Shown here: piece after piece, positions 17,405-24,642 of the stretch
Layout of the letters: each line of letters opens with the position of its first letter
Numbering within the stretch: position 1 is the first letter of the stretch
Assembly (NCBI RefSeq): GCF_006539945.1
Contig: NZ_BJNZ01000002.1
Coordinates: 124,001 to 188,000, forward strand
Source of the DNA: Cellulosimicrobium cellulans
Lineage (GTDB): Bacteria; Actinomycetota; Actinomycetes; Actinomycetales; Cellulomonadaceae
Direction: 5' to 3'
Length of the DNA: 64,000 bases
Notes under the pieces: generated by a model
What the model saw: only the letters and a program-made list of their open reading frames with translations
What the model was told of the DNA's origin: nothing
Databases searched by the model: none
Position numbers and translations under genes: made by a program

Positions 17405-17863
17405 TCACGACCGGCGCGCGCGTGCTCGGTCCTCCGCCTCGAGCACCCGGCGCAGGCCCGCGAAGTCGCGCAGGAGGATCCGCGCCAGGACCGCGGTCGG
17501 GAGCAGCGCCACCAGCCGGAGACCGGCGGCGACGTCGCCGTGGTAGTCGGCGCGCACGCGCGTCCCGCCGCCGTCAGGCGACGTGACGTACTCGACGCGC
17601 GAGTTCCAGGGCGCCGTGGAGTGCCACACGACCCGCCGGTCGGGCTCGACGACCTCGAGCACGTCGGTGAACCGCACCCGGAACGGCCCGATGCGGTCCA
17701 CGGCGGCCCACCGGTCGCCGACCTGGACCGGGGCGCCGTCCAACGGGCGACGGGAGTCGACCGCAGGCGCGAAATCGGGCCACCGACCGGGGTCGGCGAG
17801 GTACGGGAAGATGCGCGACGGCGGGTGGTCGAGGTGGACGTCGAGCGTCACGCGTCGCCACAC
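17405..17863 (-). CDS. SRPBCC (START/polyketide-cyclase-like) protein
   Basis: A 152-residue protein with the SRPBCC pattern: VTLDVHLDHPPSRIFPYLADPGRWPDF, then VQVGDRWAAVDRIGPFRVRFTDVLEVVEPDRRVVWHST and a C-terminal helix. Such proteins bind hydrophobic ligands in a deep cavity; no ligand can be inferred. GTG start at 17863. It lies 24 nt downstream of the hemerythrin gene on the same strand, so the two are probably co-transcribed. It is convergent with the MHYT gene. Confidence 0.85.
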   Translation of the reverse strand: MWRRVTLDVHLDHPPSRIFPYLADPGRWPDFAPAVDSRRPLDGAPVQVGDRWAAVDRIGPFRVRFTDVLEVVEPDRRVVWHSTAPWNSRVEYVTSPDGGGTRVRADYHGDVAAGLRLVALLPTAVLARILLRDFAGLRRVLEAEDRARARRS

Positions 17864-17887
17864 GGTTCGGTCCCCTCAGTCTCGGCG

Positions 17888-18622
17888 TCAGACCATCGCC
17901 GGCACGGGGCGGTCCGGGTAGAGCTCCCGCATCGCGGCGTCGTACCGCCGCTTGAGCAGGAGCAGGTACAGCACCCGGACGGGCAGGGGCACGTTCGCGC
18001 GGAACCAGTCCTCCCGCTCGGCCTCGGGGACGCTCGCGAGCAGCAGGCCGAGCTGGAGCGCCACGACGTCCTTGCCGAGCTCCTTGCGGTGCTTCATGAG
18101 GCTGGCGCGCGTGTGCTCCTCCATGGAGTCCCACTCCTGCTGCGACATCACGCCCCCGGCCACGGGGAGGATCTCGTCCTCCTCCTGCCCGAGGTGCGCC
18201 GTCAGGACGTCACGCAGGCCCTCGACGTCGGTCGCGAAGGCGTCGCGGAGCCGGGGGTCGGCCGTGGCCACCCAAGGCTCGAGCTGCGGCTCGATCCGTG
18301 CGAGCCTCACCGCGACCTCGGCGTGCTGCGCCCGCATCTGACCGACGTGCAGCGCGCACGCGGGCTCGCGCGTCTCGAGCCGGTCCCACAGCACGAGGTC
18401 CTCGGTCTCGTGGTGCAGGTGCAGCGCGAAGAAGTCGAGGTGGGCGTAGCGGCCGACGACCGCCGAGCGCTCGGTGTCGCCCGGCCGGACGTCGCGGACC
18501 AGCTCGGGGAGCTCGCGGTAGAGCCAGCGGAAGATCCGGTGGACGAGGTACATGCCCGACGTGTCGCACCCGGGGTGCTGCCCCGCGGGCAGCGGCCCGG
18601 GGAGAGGGAGCTTGTCGGTCAT
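17888..18622 (-). CDS. Hemerythrin-domain protein
   Basis: A 244-residue helical protein with hemerythrin-type iron ligands: MYLVHRIFRWLY, LHLHHETEDLVLWDRLE (HHxxE), MRAQHAEVAVRLARIE, and HLGQEEDEILP. Such domains carry a di-iron site used for oxygen, NO or iron handling. The C-terminal half is longer than a bare hemerythrin (about 120 residues) and has no motif I recognise. Start ATG 18622. Its location beside the oxygen/NO-responsive island is consistent with a redox-gas role. Confidence 0.87.
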   Translation of the reverse strand: MTDKLPLPGPLPAGQHPGCDTSGMYLVHRIFRWLYRELPELVRDVRPGDTERSAVVGRYAHLDFFALHLHHETEDLVLWDRLETREPACALHVGQMRAQHAEVAVRLARIEPQLEPWVATADPRLRDAFATDVEGLRDVLTAHLGQEEDEILPVAGGVMSQQEWDSMEEHTRASLMKHRKELGKDVVALQLGLLLASVPEAEREDWFRANVPLPVRVLYLLLLKRRYDAAMRELYPDRPVPAMV

Positions 18623-18733
18623 CGCGTCCTCCGCCCGATCGGTCGACCTCGGTGTCGTCGTGGCGTACTCCGAACGCTACTCCCGCCCGCGAACGGGCCA
18701 CAATGCTCCTCGGGCACGTTCACCCGCGCAGCA

Positions 18734-18809
18734 AGAAGCCCCGCCGTGTGGAGCGACGGGGCTTCTCGATCCGCTGTCTCATCGGATCCCGCCGGCGTTC
18801 TCACGCCGG
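18734..18809. ncRNA. Three consecutive stem-loops between divergent genes
   Basis: Three hairpins follow one another: AGAAGCCCCG (18734-18743) with CGGGGCTTCT (18757-18766), 10 bp; GATCCG (18768-18773) with CGGATC (18783-18788), 6 bp; CCGGCGT (18792-18798) with ACGCCGG (18803-18809), 7 bp with a TCTC loop. They sit between the starts of two divergent genes, where neither neighbour needs a terminator. Either they form a structured leader of one gene or a small RNA. Direction is not resolved, and no known RNA family is recognised. Confidence 0.35.
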
Positions 18810-18830
18810 AAGCATGCGCCCAGCCTATAG

Positions 18831-18848
18831 CGTCGTCGGGTGACGACG
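18831..18848 (+). promoter_or_regulatory. Hairpin enclosing the GTG start at 18840
   Basis: CGTCGTC (18831-18837) and GACGACG (18842-18848) can pair around the loop GGGT, which contains the first bases of the GTG start codon at 18840-18842. If the transcript begins upstream, the start codon would be sequestered; if leaderless, it would not form. The nearby TATAGC at 18826 is a poor -10 candidate. Confidence 0.3.
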
Positions 18849-19451
18849 AGCGTCTGTGGCACCGACGACCGGGTCGAGCTGCTCTGGCTGCCGGTCGGCG
18901 CCGGCGGTCATGTGGTGCGGCGCACGAGCGCGTGGTGGGAGCGCGCGTGCGCCCTCCTCGAGCGCCGCCGACCGGGCCCGCTGTTCCACGCCGCGCTCGA
19001 GGTGCACCGGAACGGCGTCCCCTACACCGTGGAGATGACTCCCGCGTGGGGTCACGCCCCGGCCGCGCGCGGGGTGGTCGCCACCGGACCGGTCGGCGCC
19101 CGCCTGCTCGGCCGCTCACGCCTGTTCCGGTACGAGGTCCGCTGCTGGCCCAACGGGCTGATCCCCGACCGCTCCCACGCCGTGGGACCGGCCGTCGTCG
19201 TGACCCGTGACACCGCCGCGACCGCGCGGCTCCTGCACGCGGCCCCTGCCGTCCCGACCCTCACCTGGGGCCGCAGGCCGTCGGGCGCCCGCGACATGTG
19301 GAACTCCAACTCGCTCGTCGCCTGGCTGCTGGTGCGGGCGGGCCTCCCCGTCGACCAGGAGCCGCCCCAGGGAGGTCGCGCCCCAGGGTGGCGGGCCGGC
19401 GTCCTGGTGGCGGAGCGCGCGGCGGACGCGTCCCGCCCCGACGCGCCGTGA
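18840..19451 (+). CDS. Conserved hypothetical protein
   Basis: A 203-residue protein of unknown function, start GTG 18840. Visible tracts: LLWLPVGAGGHVVRRTSAWWERA, then LFHAALEVHRNGVPYTVEMTP, GPVGARLLGRSRLFRYEVRCWPNG and MWNSNSLVAWLLVRAGL. The histidine near LFHAALEV and the WNSNS segment recall the layout of some NlpC/P60-like (papain-fold) proteins, but there is no cysteine at the expected place and I do not assign a function. No signal peptide. Codon third positions are strongly GC, as for neighbours. Confidence 0.7.
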   Translation: MTTSVCGTDDRVELLWLPVGAGGHVVRRTSAWWERACALLERRRPGPLFHAALEVHRNGVPYTVEMTPAWGHAPAARGVVATGPVGARLLGRSRLFRYEVRCWPNGLIPDRSHAVGPAVVVTRDTAATARLLHAAPAVPTLTWGRRPSGARDMWNSNSLVAWLLVRAGLPVDQEPPQGGRAPGWRAGVLVAERAADASRPDAP

Positions 19452-19495
19452 CCCCGGGCCCGGACCGCGCCGGGCTCCGCCCCCGGCACGACCGC

Positions 19496-19513
19496 CTCCT
19501 CCTCGAGGAGGAG
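19496..19513. repeat. 18-bp perfect palindrome
   Basis: CTCCTCCTCGAGGAGGAG is a perfect inverted repeat in the 176-bp gap before the ABC transporter operon. It could be an operator for the operon or an intrinsic hairpin; the sequence does not decide. Confidence 0.3.
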
Positions 19514-19627
19514 CGCGCTCCCCCGCGAATCTCGGCCGACGGCGGGAGCCGGCGGCCCCGCCCCCGTCCGTAGCGTCGACGACGGCGGCATCCGAGGACC
19601 GGGCGCCCCGCGACGACAGGAGGACGC

Positions 19628-20386
19628 ATGATCCAGGTGGAGGCGCTCACCAAGCGCTACGGGTCGACGACGGCGGTGGACGGGCTGACGTTCACGGCGC
19701 GGCCCGGCACGGTGACGGGCTTCCTCGGCCCGAACGGGGCGGGGAAGTCGACGACGATGCGCGTCGTGGTCGGGCTCGAGCGGCCGACGTCGGGCACGGC
19801 GACGGTCGACGGCCGCCGGTACGCCGACCTCCCGGCGCCGCTCCACGCCGTCGGGTGCATGCTCGACGCGCGGTCCGTGCACCCGGGGCGCACGGCGTTC
19901 CGGCACCTGCGGGCCCTCGCGCGGACCCACGGGATCGGCCGCGCCCGCGTGGACGAGGTCATCGGGATGACCGGGCTCGAGAGCGTCGCCGGACGGCGTG
20001 CCGGGACCTTCTCGCTGGGGATGGGGCAGCGCCTCGGCATCGCCGGGGCGCTGCTCGGCGACCCCGGGACGCTCATCCTCGACGAGCCCGTGAACGGCCT
20101 CGACCCCGACGGCGTCCTGTGGGTGCGGGGGCTCGTCCGGGGCCTCGCGGCCGAGGGACGGACCGTGCTCCTCTCCTCGCACCTCATGCACGAGCTCGCG
20201 CTCTGCGCCGACCGGGTCGTGATCATCGGCCGAGGCCGCCTCCTCGCCGACGCACCGGTCCAGGAGCTCGCCGCCGACGCGGGCTCCCTCGAGGACGCGT
20301 ACCTGCGGCTCACGGCCGGAGCGGTCCAGTACCGGGGCCGTGCCTCCGGCGGGTCCGACCGCGCCGCGGCGGGCGGTGCCCGATGA
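19628..20386 (+). CDS. ABC transporter ATP-binding protein
   Basis: A 252-residue ATPase of the CcmA/drug-efflux type, acting with the two permeases downstream. Walker A GPNGAGKSTTMR near residue 38, signature FSLGMGQRLGIAGALLGD, Walker B TLILDEPVNGLDPDG, switch histidine LLSSHLMHELAL. AGGAGG lies just upstream of the ATG. The stop overlaps the ATG of the first permease (ATGA). Followed by a two-component system in the same direction, an arrangement common for antimicrobial-peptide or lipid-stress efflux systems; substrate unknown. Confidence 0.92.
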   Translation: MIQVEALTKRYGSTTAVDGLTFTARPGTVTGFLGPNGAGKSTTMRVVVGLERPTSGTATVDGRRYADLPAPLHAVGCMLDARSVHPGRTAFRHLRALARTHGIGRARVDEVIGMTGLESVAGRRAGTFSLGMGQRLGIAGALLGDPGTLILDEPVNGLDPDGVLWVRGLVRGLAAEGRTVLLSSHLMHELALCADRVVIIGRGRLLADAPVQELAADAGSLEDAYLRLTAGAVQYRGRASGGSDRAAAGGAR

Positions 20387-21252
20387 CCGCCGCGACCCCC
20401 GCCGCGGTGCGCACTTCCCCGGCCGTGGCGCGGACGACGCACCGGGGCCCGACGTTCGCACGCGTCGTCGGCTCCGAGTGGACCAAGCTCACGAGCCTCC
20501 GGTCCTCCTGGTGGGCCGCCGGGCTCACGGTCGCGGTCTCGGCCGCACTGACCTACCTCTCGGCCCAGGCGTCGTCCGTGGACCCGGGGTTCGACCCGAT
20601 GGGCTCTCTCACGTCGGGCCTGCTGCTCGCCCAGGTGCCCCCGCTCGTCCTGGGCGTCCTCGTCGGCACGGGCGAGCACAGCACCGGCACGTTCCGTACG
20701 ACGTTCGTCGCCGTCCCCCGGCGCTGGCCGGTGCTCGCCGCGCAGACGGTCGTCACCGCCGCGTTCGCGCTCCTCACGGCGGTGCTCGCGGTCGGCGCCG
20801 CCGCCCTTGCCCTGGTCCCCTCGGCGCAGGCCCGCGGCATCGACCTCGACCTCGCGAGCGACGGCACACCCCGGGTGCTCGGTGGGATGGTGCTCCTGCT
20901 CGTCGCGACGGCCCTGCTCGGCCTCGCGCTCGGTGCGCTGCTCCGACGGCCGGTGCCTGCCCTGACGGTCGCGGTCCTCGTCGTCCTCGTCCTGCCCGTC
21001 GCGCTCGTGCTCGCGGCCGACCTGGCGAGCGACCCGCTCGCCGCGTCCGCGGACGTGCCGCCCGCCCAGGCCGCCGTCAACACCGCCGTGACGTTCCTCC
21101 CCGCCGGCGCGGGGTCGCTGCTGACCACCGAGGGCCCCGTCGAGGGAGCGCCCGACCTCGGTGCGTGGGGCGGTGGGATCGTCCTGGCGGCGTGGGTCGC
21201 CGTCCCCCTGGCTCTGGCCGCCCTTCGCCTCCGCACGCGGGACGTGGTGTGA
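20383..21252 (+). CDS. ABC transporter permease (first of a pair)
   Basis: About 289 residues with six or so hydrophobic segments. Pattern of ABC-2-type permeases partnered with single ATPases: SEWTKLTSLRSSWWAAGLTV, EHSTGTFRTTFVAVPRRWPVLAAQ, ALLGLALGALLRRPVPALTVAVLVVLVLPV. Overlaps the ATPase stop by 4 nt. Similar in plan to the next gene (WDKLTSLRATGWLALA, GEFRTGAARVTFVAVPRRIPVLVAQ), so the two permeases are paralogues that probably form a heterodimer. Confidence 0.88.
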   Translation: MTAATPAAVRTSPAVARTTHRGPTFARVVGSEWTKLTSLRSSWWAAGLTVAVSAALTYLSAQASSVDPGFDPMGSLTSGLLLAQVPPLVLGVLVGTGEHSTGTFRTTFVAVPRRWPVLAAQTVVTAAFALLTAVLAVGAAALALVPSAQARGIDLDLASDGTPRVLGGMVLLLVATALLGLALGALLRRPVPALTVAVLVVLVLPVALVLAADLASDPLAASADVPPAQAAVNTAVTFLPAGAGSLLTTEGPVEGAPDLGAWGGGIVLAAWVAVPLALAALRLRTRDVV

Positions 21253-21253
21253 C

Positions 21254-22078
21254 GTGGCCGCGACGACGCCGACCCCCGCCGTCCGGCTCGCAGACCGCTC
21301 GCCGGTGACCCTCCGCCGGGTGCTCGCGGCCGAGTGGGACAAGCTCACGAGCCTGCGTGCGACGGGCTGGCTCGCTCTCGCCACGGTCGCGGCGGCGGCC
21401 GCGAGCGCCTGGGCGCTCGGCCTGTTCGCCCGGCCCGACGGCGGCGCGTCCGGCGCGCCCGCCGCCGTCGCCGGGTACGTGCTCGCCCAGCTAGGGTTCC
21501 TCGTGCTGGGCGCGACGACCGGCGCGGGCGAGTTCCGCACCGGTGCGGCGCGCGTCACCTTCGTCGCGGTCCCCCGGCGGATCCCCGTGCTCGTCGCCCA
21601 GGTGCTCGTCACGACGACGGTCGCGGCCCTCACGGCCGCGGTCGCGCTGGGCGCGGCGCTCGCGGCGACCGCCGGGCAGCGCGCGGCGACCGGGCTCGTG
21701 CTGGACGCGGCGGACCCGGAGACGGCGCGCCTCCTCGGGGGGTTCGTGCTCTACCAGACCGGGGTCGCGCTCGTCGGGCTGGGGCTGGGGGCGCTGCTGC
21801 GCCGGCCCGACGCCGCGCTCGTCGCCGGCGTGGTCCTGGTCGTCGTGCTCGACCACCTCCTCGCCACGAACCCCGGCCGGGTCGCCGACACCACGCGTGC
21901 CCTCCTCCCGGGCGCCGGGGCGCGGCTCCTCCAGGGCGACGAGCGGCTCGCCGCACTCGACGCGACGACGCTGGGCCTGCACGTCGGTCCGTGGGCGGGC
22001 GCTCTCGTGCTCGCCGCGTGGGCCGTCGTCCTGCTCGTCGCGGCGGGGATCCGGCTGCGTCGCCATGACGTCGCCTGA
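21254..22078 (+). CDS. ABC transporter permease (second of a pair)
   Basis: A 274-residue polytopic membrane protein paralogous to the preceding permease (shared EWDKLTSLR, FRTG..RVTFVAVPRR, GLGLGALLRRPDAAL). The GTG at 21254 begins 1 nt after the upstream stop; no clear ribosome-binding site is seen, which suggests translational coupling by reinitiation. The frame extends upstream into the first permease but similarity starts at the GTG. Confidence 0.86.
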   Translation: MAATTPTPAVRLADRSPVTLRRVLAAEWDKLTSLRATGWLALATVAAAAASAWALGLFARPDGGASGAPAAVAGYVLAQLGFLVLGATTGAGEFRTGAARVTFVAVPRRIPVLVAQVLVTTTVAALTAAVALGAALAATAGQRAATGLVLDAADPETARLLGGFVLYQTGVALVGLGLGALLRRPDAALVAGVVLVVVLDHLLATNPGRVADTTRALLPGAGARLLQGDERLAALDATTLGLHVGPWAGALVLAAWAVVLLVAAGIRLRRHDVA

Positions 22079-22109
22079 CCCGGCCGCGGACGGATGGGAG
22101 AGTGGGGTC

Positions 22110-23570
22110 ATGCCCCCGCCGTCCCCCGCCGCTGCCGTCCGCACGGCGACCGACGACATCGCCCTCGCCACGCCCGACCTCCAGCGGCGCGGGCCGCTCG
22201 GCCGCCTGGTCGGGCAGCACCCGCGGGCCGCGGACGCGGCGCTCGTCGCCGGCCTCGTCTCGCTCGGGCTCGTCACCGCGGTCCTCGGGCTCGCGACCGT
22301 CGAGGGGTCCACCGGGCTCGGCCTCTTCCGGCCCGACGAGCCCGTCGCCCAGGTGGTCGTCACCGCCTGGCTCGTCGGGGCCGTCGTCGGGGCAGCGCTC
22401 CTCCTCGCCCGCCGCACCCGGCCCCTGGCGGTCACGGCCGCGCTCACGGCGCTCGCCGTCGTGTCCCTCGCCGCCGCGGGCGTGCTGGGCGTCCTCGGGG
22501 TGTGCCTCGCGTGCGCGGTGCACGCCGTGGCGGCCTCCCGCCCGCCGCGCACGGCGTGGCTGACGTGCGCGGCGGTGCTCGCCGTCGTCACGGTGGCGCT
22601 GTGGTGGTGGCAGGACATCGGCCTCGCCGAGATCCTGCTCTGGAGCGACCCGGTCGTGACGCCCGACGGCGACCCGGTGCGCGACCTCGCCGAGCCGCCC
22701 TTCTCCCCCGGCCGCCGCTCCGCGTCCGTGTCCCTCCTGCTCGCGCTCCTGCTCCTCGGCATGGCCACGGGCTCCGGCGTGCGCGCCCGCCGGCTGCACG
22801 CCGAGGACCTGGCGGAGCGCTACCGGGCCATGGCCCGGGACCGGGACCAGAGCGCGGCGCTCGCCCGCGCGGCCGAGCGCGCCCGCATCGCCCGGGAGAT
22901 GCACGACGTCGTCGCGCACAGCGTCTCGGTGATGGTCGCCCTGTCCGACGGCGCGGGCGCCGCGCTCGACCGTGCACCCGACCGCTCGCGCGAGGCCCTG
23001 CGGGAGCTCTCCCGGACGGGGCGCGAGGCGCTGACCGACATGCAGCGCGTCCTCGGCGCGCTCGACCCCGGCGACGAGGAGCCGGAGGCGAACGACGGGC
23101 GGCCCGAGCCGACCGGGACGGACCTCGCGGCCGTCGTCGCGCGCTTCCGGGCCGCGGGCGTGCCCGTGACGGCGACCGGCCTCGACGTCCCGCTCCCGGA
23201 CGACACCCCCCTCCGGCTCGCGGTCGTGCGGGTGGTGCAGGAGTCGCTGACGAACGTGCTGCGGCACGCGCCCGGGACCTCGACGGCCGAGGTCGAGGTC
23301 CGGCGCGGCGTGGACGTGGTCGAGGTCGAGGTCCGCGACGCCGGCGGCACCCGTCCCGGCGCGGGCGGCGGGACCGGCCGCGGCATCCTCGGCATGCGCG
23401 AGCGCGCGGCCCTGCTCGGCGGCAGCGTCGAGGCGGGACCGCGCCCCGAGGGCGGGTGGGTCGTGCGCGTCGTGCTCCCGTGGGACCGGACGGACGACCG
23501 GCGACGGGACCTGCGGGAGAACCGGCGGGAGGGTCCGCCGGAGGACGAGGACGACGGAGGGGCCCCGTGA
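22110..23570 (+). CDS. Sensor histidine kinase (NarL-type, HisKA_3)
   Basis: Membrane histidine kinase of 486 residues. The N-terminal half has about five to six hydrophobic segments (VAGLVSLGLVTAVLGLAT through VSLLLALLLLGMATG). Then a short coiled stretch and HisKA_3: RARIAREMHDVVAHSVSVMVAL, with the phospho-accepting His in EMHDVVAH. The HATPase region has VRVVQESLTNVLRHAPG and GRGILGMRERAALLGGSV. ATG 22110 with GGGAGAG upstream. The stop overlaps the GTG of the response regulator (GTGA). Partner of the broken regulator that follows. Confidence 0.9.
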   Translation: MPPPSPAAAVRTATDDIALATPDLQRRGPLGRLVGQHPRAADAALVAGLVSLGLVTAVLGLATVEGSTGLGLFRPDEPVAQVVVTAWLVGAVVGAALLLARRTRPLAVTAALTALAVVSLAAAGVLGVLGVCLACAVHAVAASRPPRTAWLTCAAVLAVVTVALWWWQDIGLAEILLWSDPVVTPDGDPVRDLAEPPFSPGRRSASVSLLLALLLLGMATGSGVRARRLHAEDLAERYRAMARDRDQSAALARAAERARIAREMHDVVAHSVSVMVALSDGAGAALDRAPDRSREALRELSRTGREALTDMQRVLGALDPGDEEPEANDGRPEPTGTDLAAVVARFRAAGVPVTATGLDVPLPDDTPLRLAVVRVVQESLTNVLRHAPGTSTAEVEVRRGVDVVEVEVRDAGGTRPGAGGGTGRGILGMRERAALLGGSVEAGPRPEGGWVVRVVLPWDRTDDRRRDLRENRREGPPEDEDDGGAP

Positions 23571-24241
23571 CGACCGTGCTGCTCGTGGACGACCAGGCGC
23601 TCCTGCGCATGGGCTTCCGGCTCGTGATCGAGTCGGAGACCGATCTCGAGGTGGTCGGCGAGGCGTCCGACGGCCGGGTCGCGCTGGACTAGGTCGCGGC
23701 GCTCTCGCCCGACGTCGTCGTCATGGACGTCCGGATGCCCGGCATGGACGGCATCGAGGCGACCCGGCGCGTCGTCGCGGAGCACCCCGGGACGCGCGTG
23801 CTCGTGCTGACCACGTTCGACGTCGACGAGTACGCGTTCGCGGCGCTGCGCTCCGGCGCGAGCGGCTTCCTGCTGAAGAACGCCCGCCCGCACGACCTCG
23901 TCGAAGCGATCCGCACCGTGGCGGCGGGGAGCGCGGTGGTCGCGCCCCGGGTGCTGCGCAGGATGCTCGACCTCTTCGCCCCGCACCTGCCCGCCGACGG
24001 CCGCCCCACGGACGGCGACGGCCTCGATCCCCGGCTTCGGTCGCTCACGCCGCGCGAGCTCGACGTGCTCCGATACGTGGCGGAGGGGCTCTCCAACGCC
24101 GAGATCGCCGAGCGCCTCGTGCTGTCCTTGACGACGGTCAAGACGCACGTGGGCAACCTCCTCGCCAAGCTGGGCGTGCGGGACCGGGTCCAGGCCGTGA
24201 TCGTCGCGTACGAGAGCGGGCTCGTCCGGTCACGACCCTGA
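23567..24241 (+). pseudogene. NarL-family response regulator interrupted by in-frame TAG
   Basis: The 225-codon frame encodes a full response regulator: MTTVLLVDDQALLRMGFRLV, DVVVMDVRMPGMDGIEATRR (phospho-acceptor Asp 54), VLVLTTFDVDEYAF, SGFLLKNARPHDLVEAI and a LuxR-type HTH SNAEIAERLVLSLTTVKTH. Codon 42 (23690-23692) is TAG, in GRVALD*VAALSPD, where relatives have a sense codon such as CAG or CTG. Everything downstream stays in frame and is well conserved. Options: recent nonsense mutation, sequencing error, or suppression. An in-frame ATG at 23723 would make a protein starting MDVRMPG, lacking the acidic pocket, so not phosphorylatable. Confidence 0.85.
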
Positions 24242-24318
24242 CCGGCGCTCCCGGCCGTGGCCGGTGCGCCGCGCTCACCCCCGACGGGTGAGGCCCCGCC
24301 CCCGGGTCCGCTGCGACC

Positions 24319-24642
24319 GTGGTGGGTCCCTCCCGCTACGGGCGCCAGGAGCTGGTGCCCGCGGAGGAGCTCGTGCCGGGCGACGTCGTCCGCCTCGAGG
24401 CCGGGAGCACGATCCCGGCGGACGAGCGGCTCCAGCGGATCGTCGGGACGGTCGACCTCGACGGCCGCCGGTGGGGCGTGCGCGCGCTCGTGCTGCGACA
24501 GGTCGACCGGCACCGGGGCGCGCCCTATGTCCCGGCCGAGGTCTCGTCCGCCCAGGTCCGAGCGGCGGCTCAGGGCACGACGCCGAGCTCGCGGCCCCGT
24601 CGCACGGCGTCGCGGCGCGAGCTCACGCCGAGCTTGCGGTAG
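24319..24642 (+). pseudogene. Short frame with P-type ATPase actuator-like segment
   Basis: The gap between the response regulator and the convergent LuxR gene holds a 107-codon frame from a GTG. Residues 13-36, LVPAEELVPGDVVRLEAG then STIPADERL, match the actuator-domain entry of P-type ATPases (usual form V.PGDVV.L.AGD.VPAD.RL). The following part (VDLDGRRWGVRALVLRQVDRHRG, YVPAEVSSAQVRAA) does not look like a P-ATPase, and TGES is absent. It runs into the antisense 3' end of the LuxR gene. Either a chimeric gene remnant or a small unrelated protein; I cannot tell. Confidence 0.3.
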
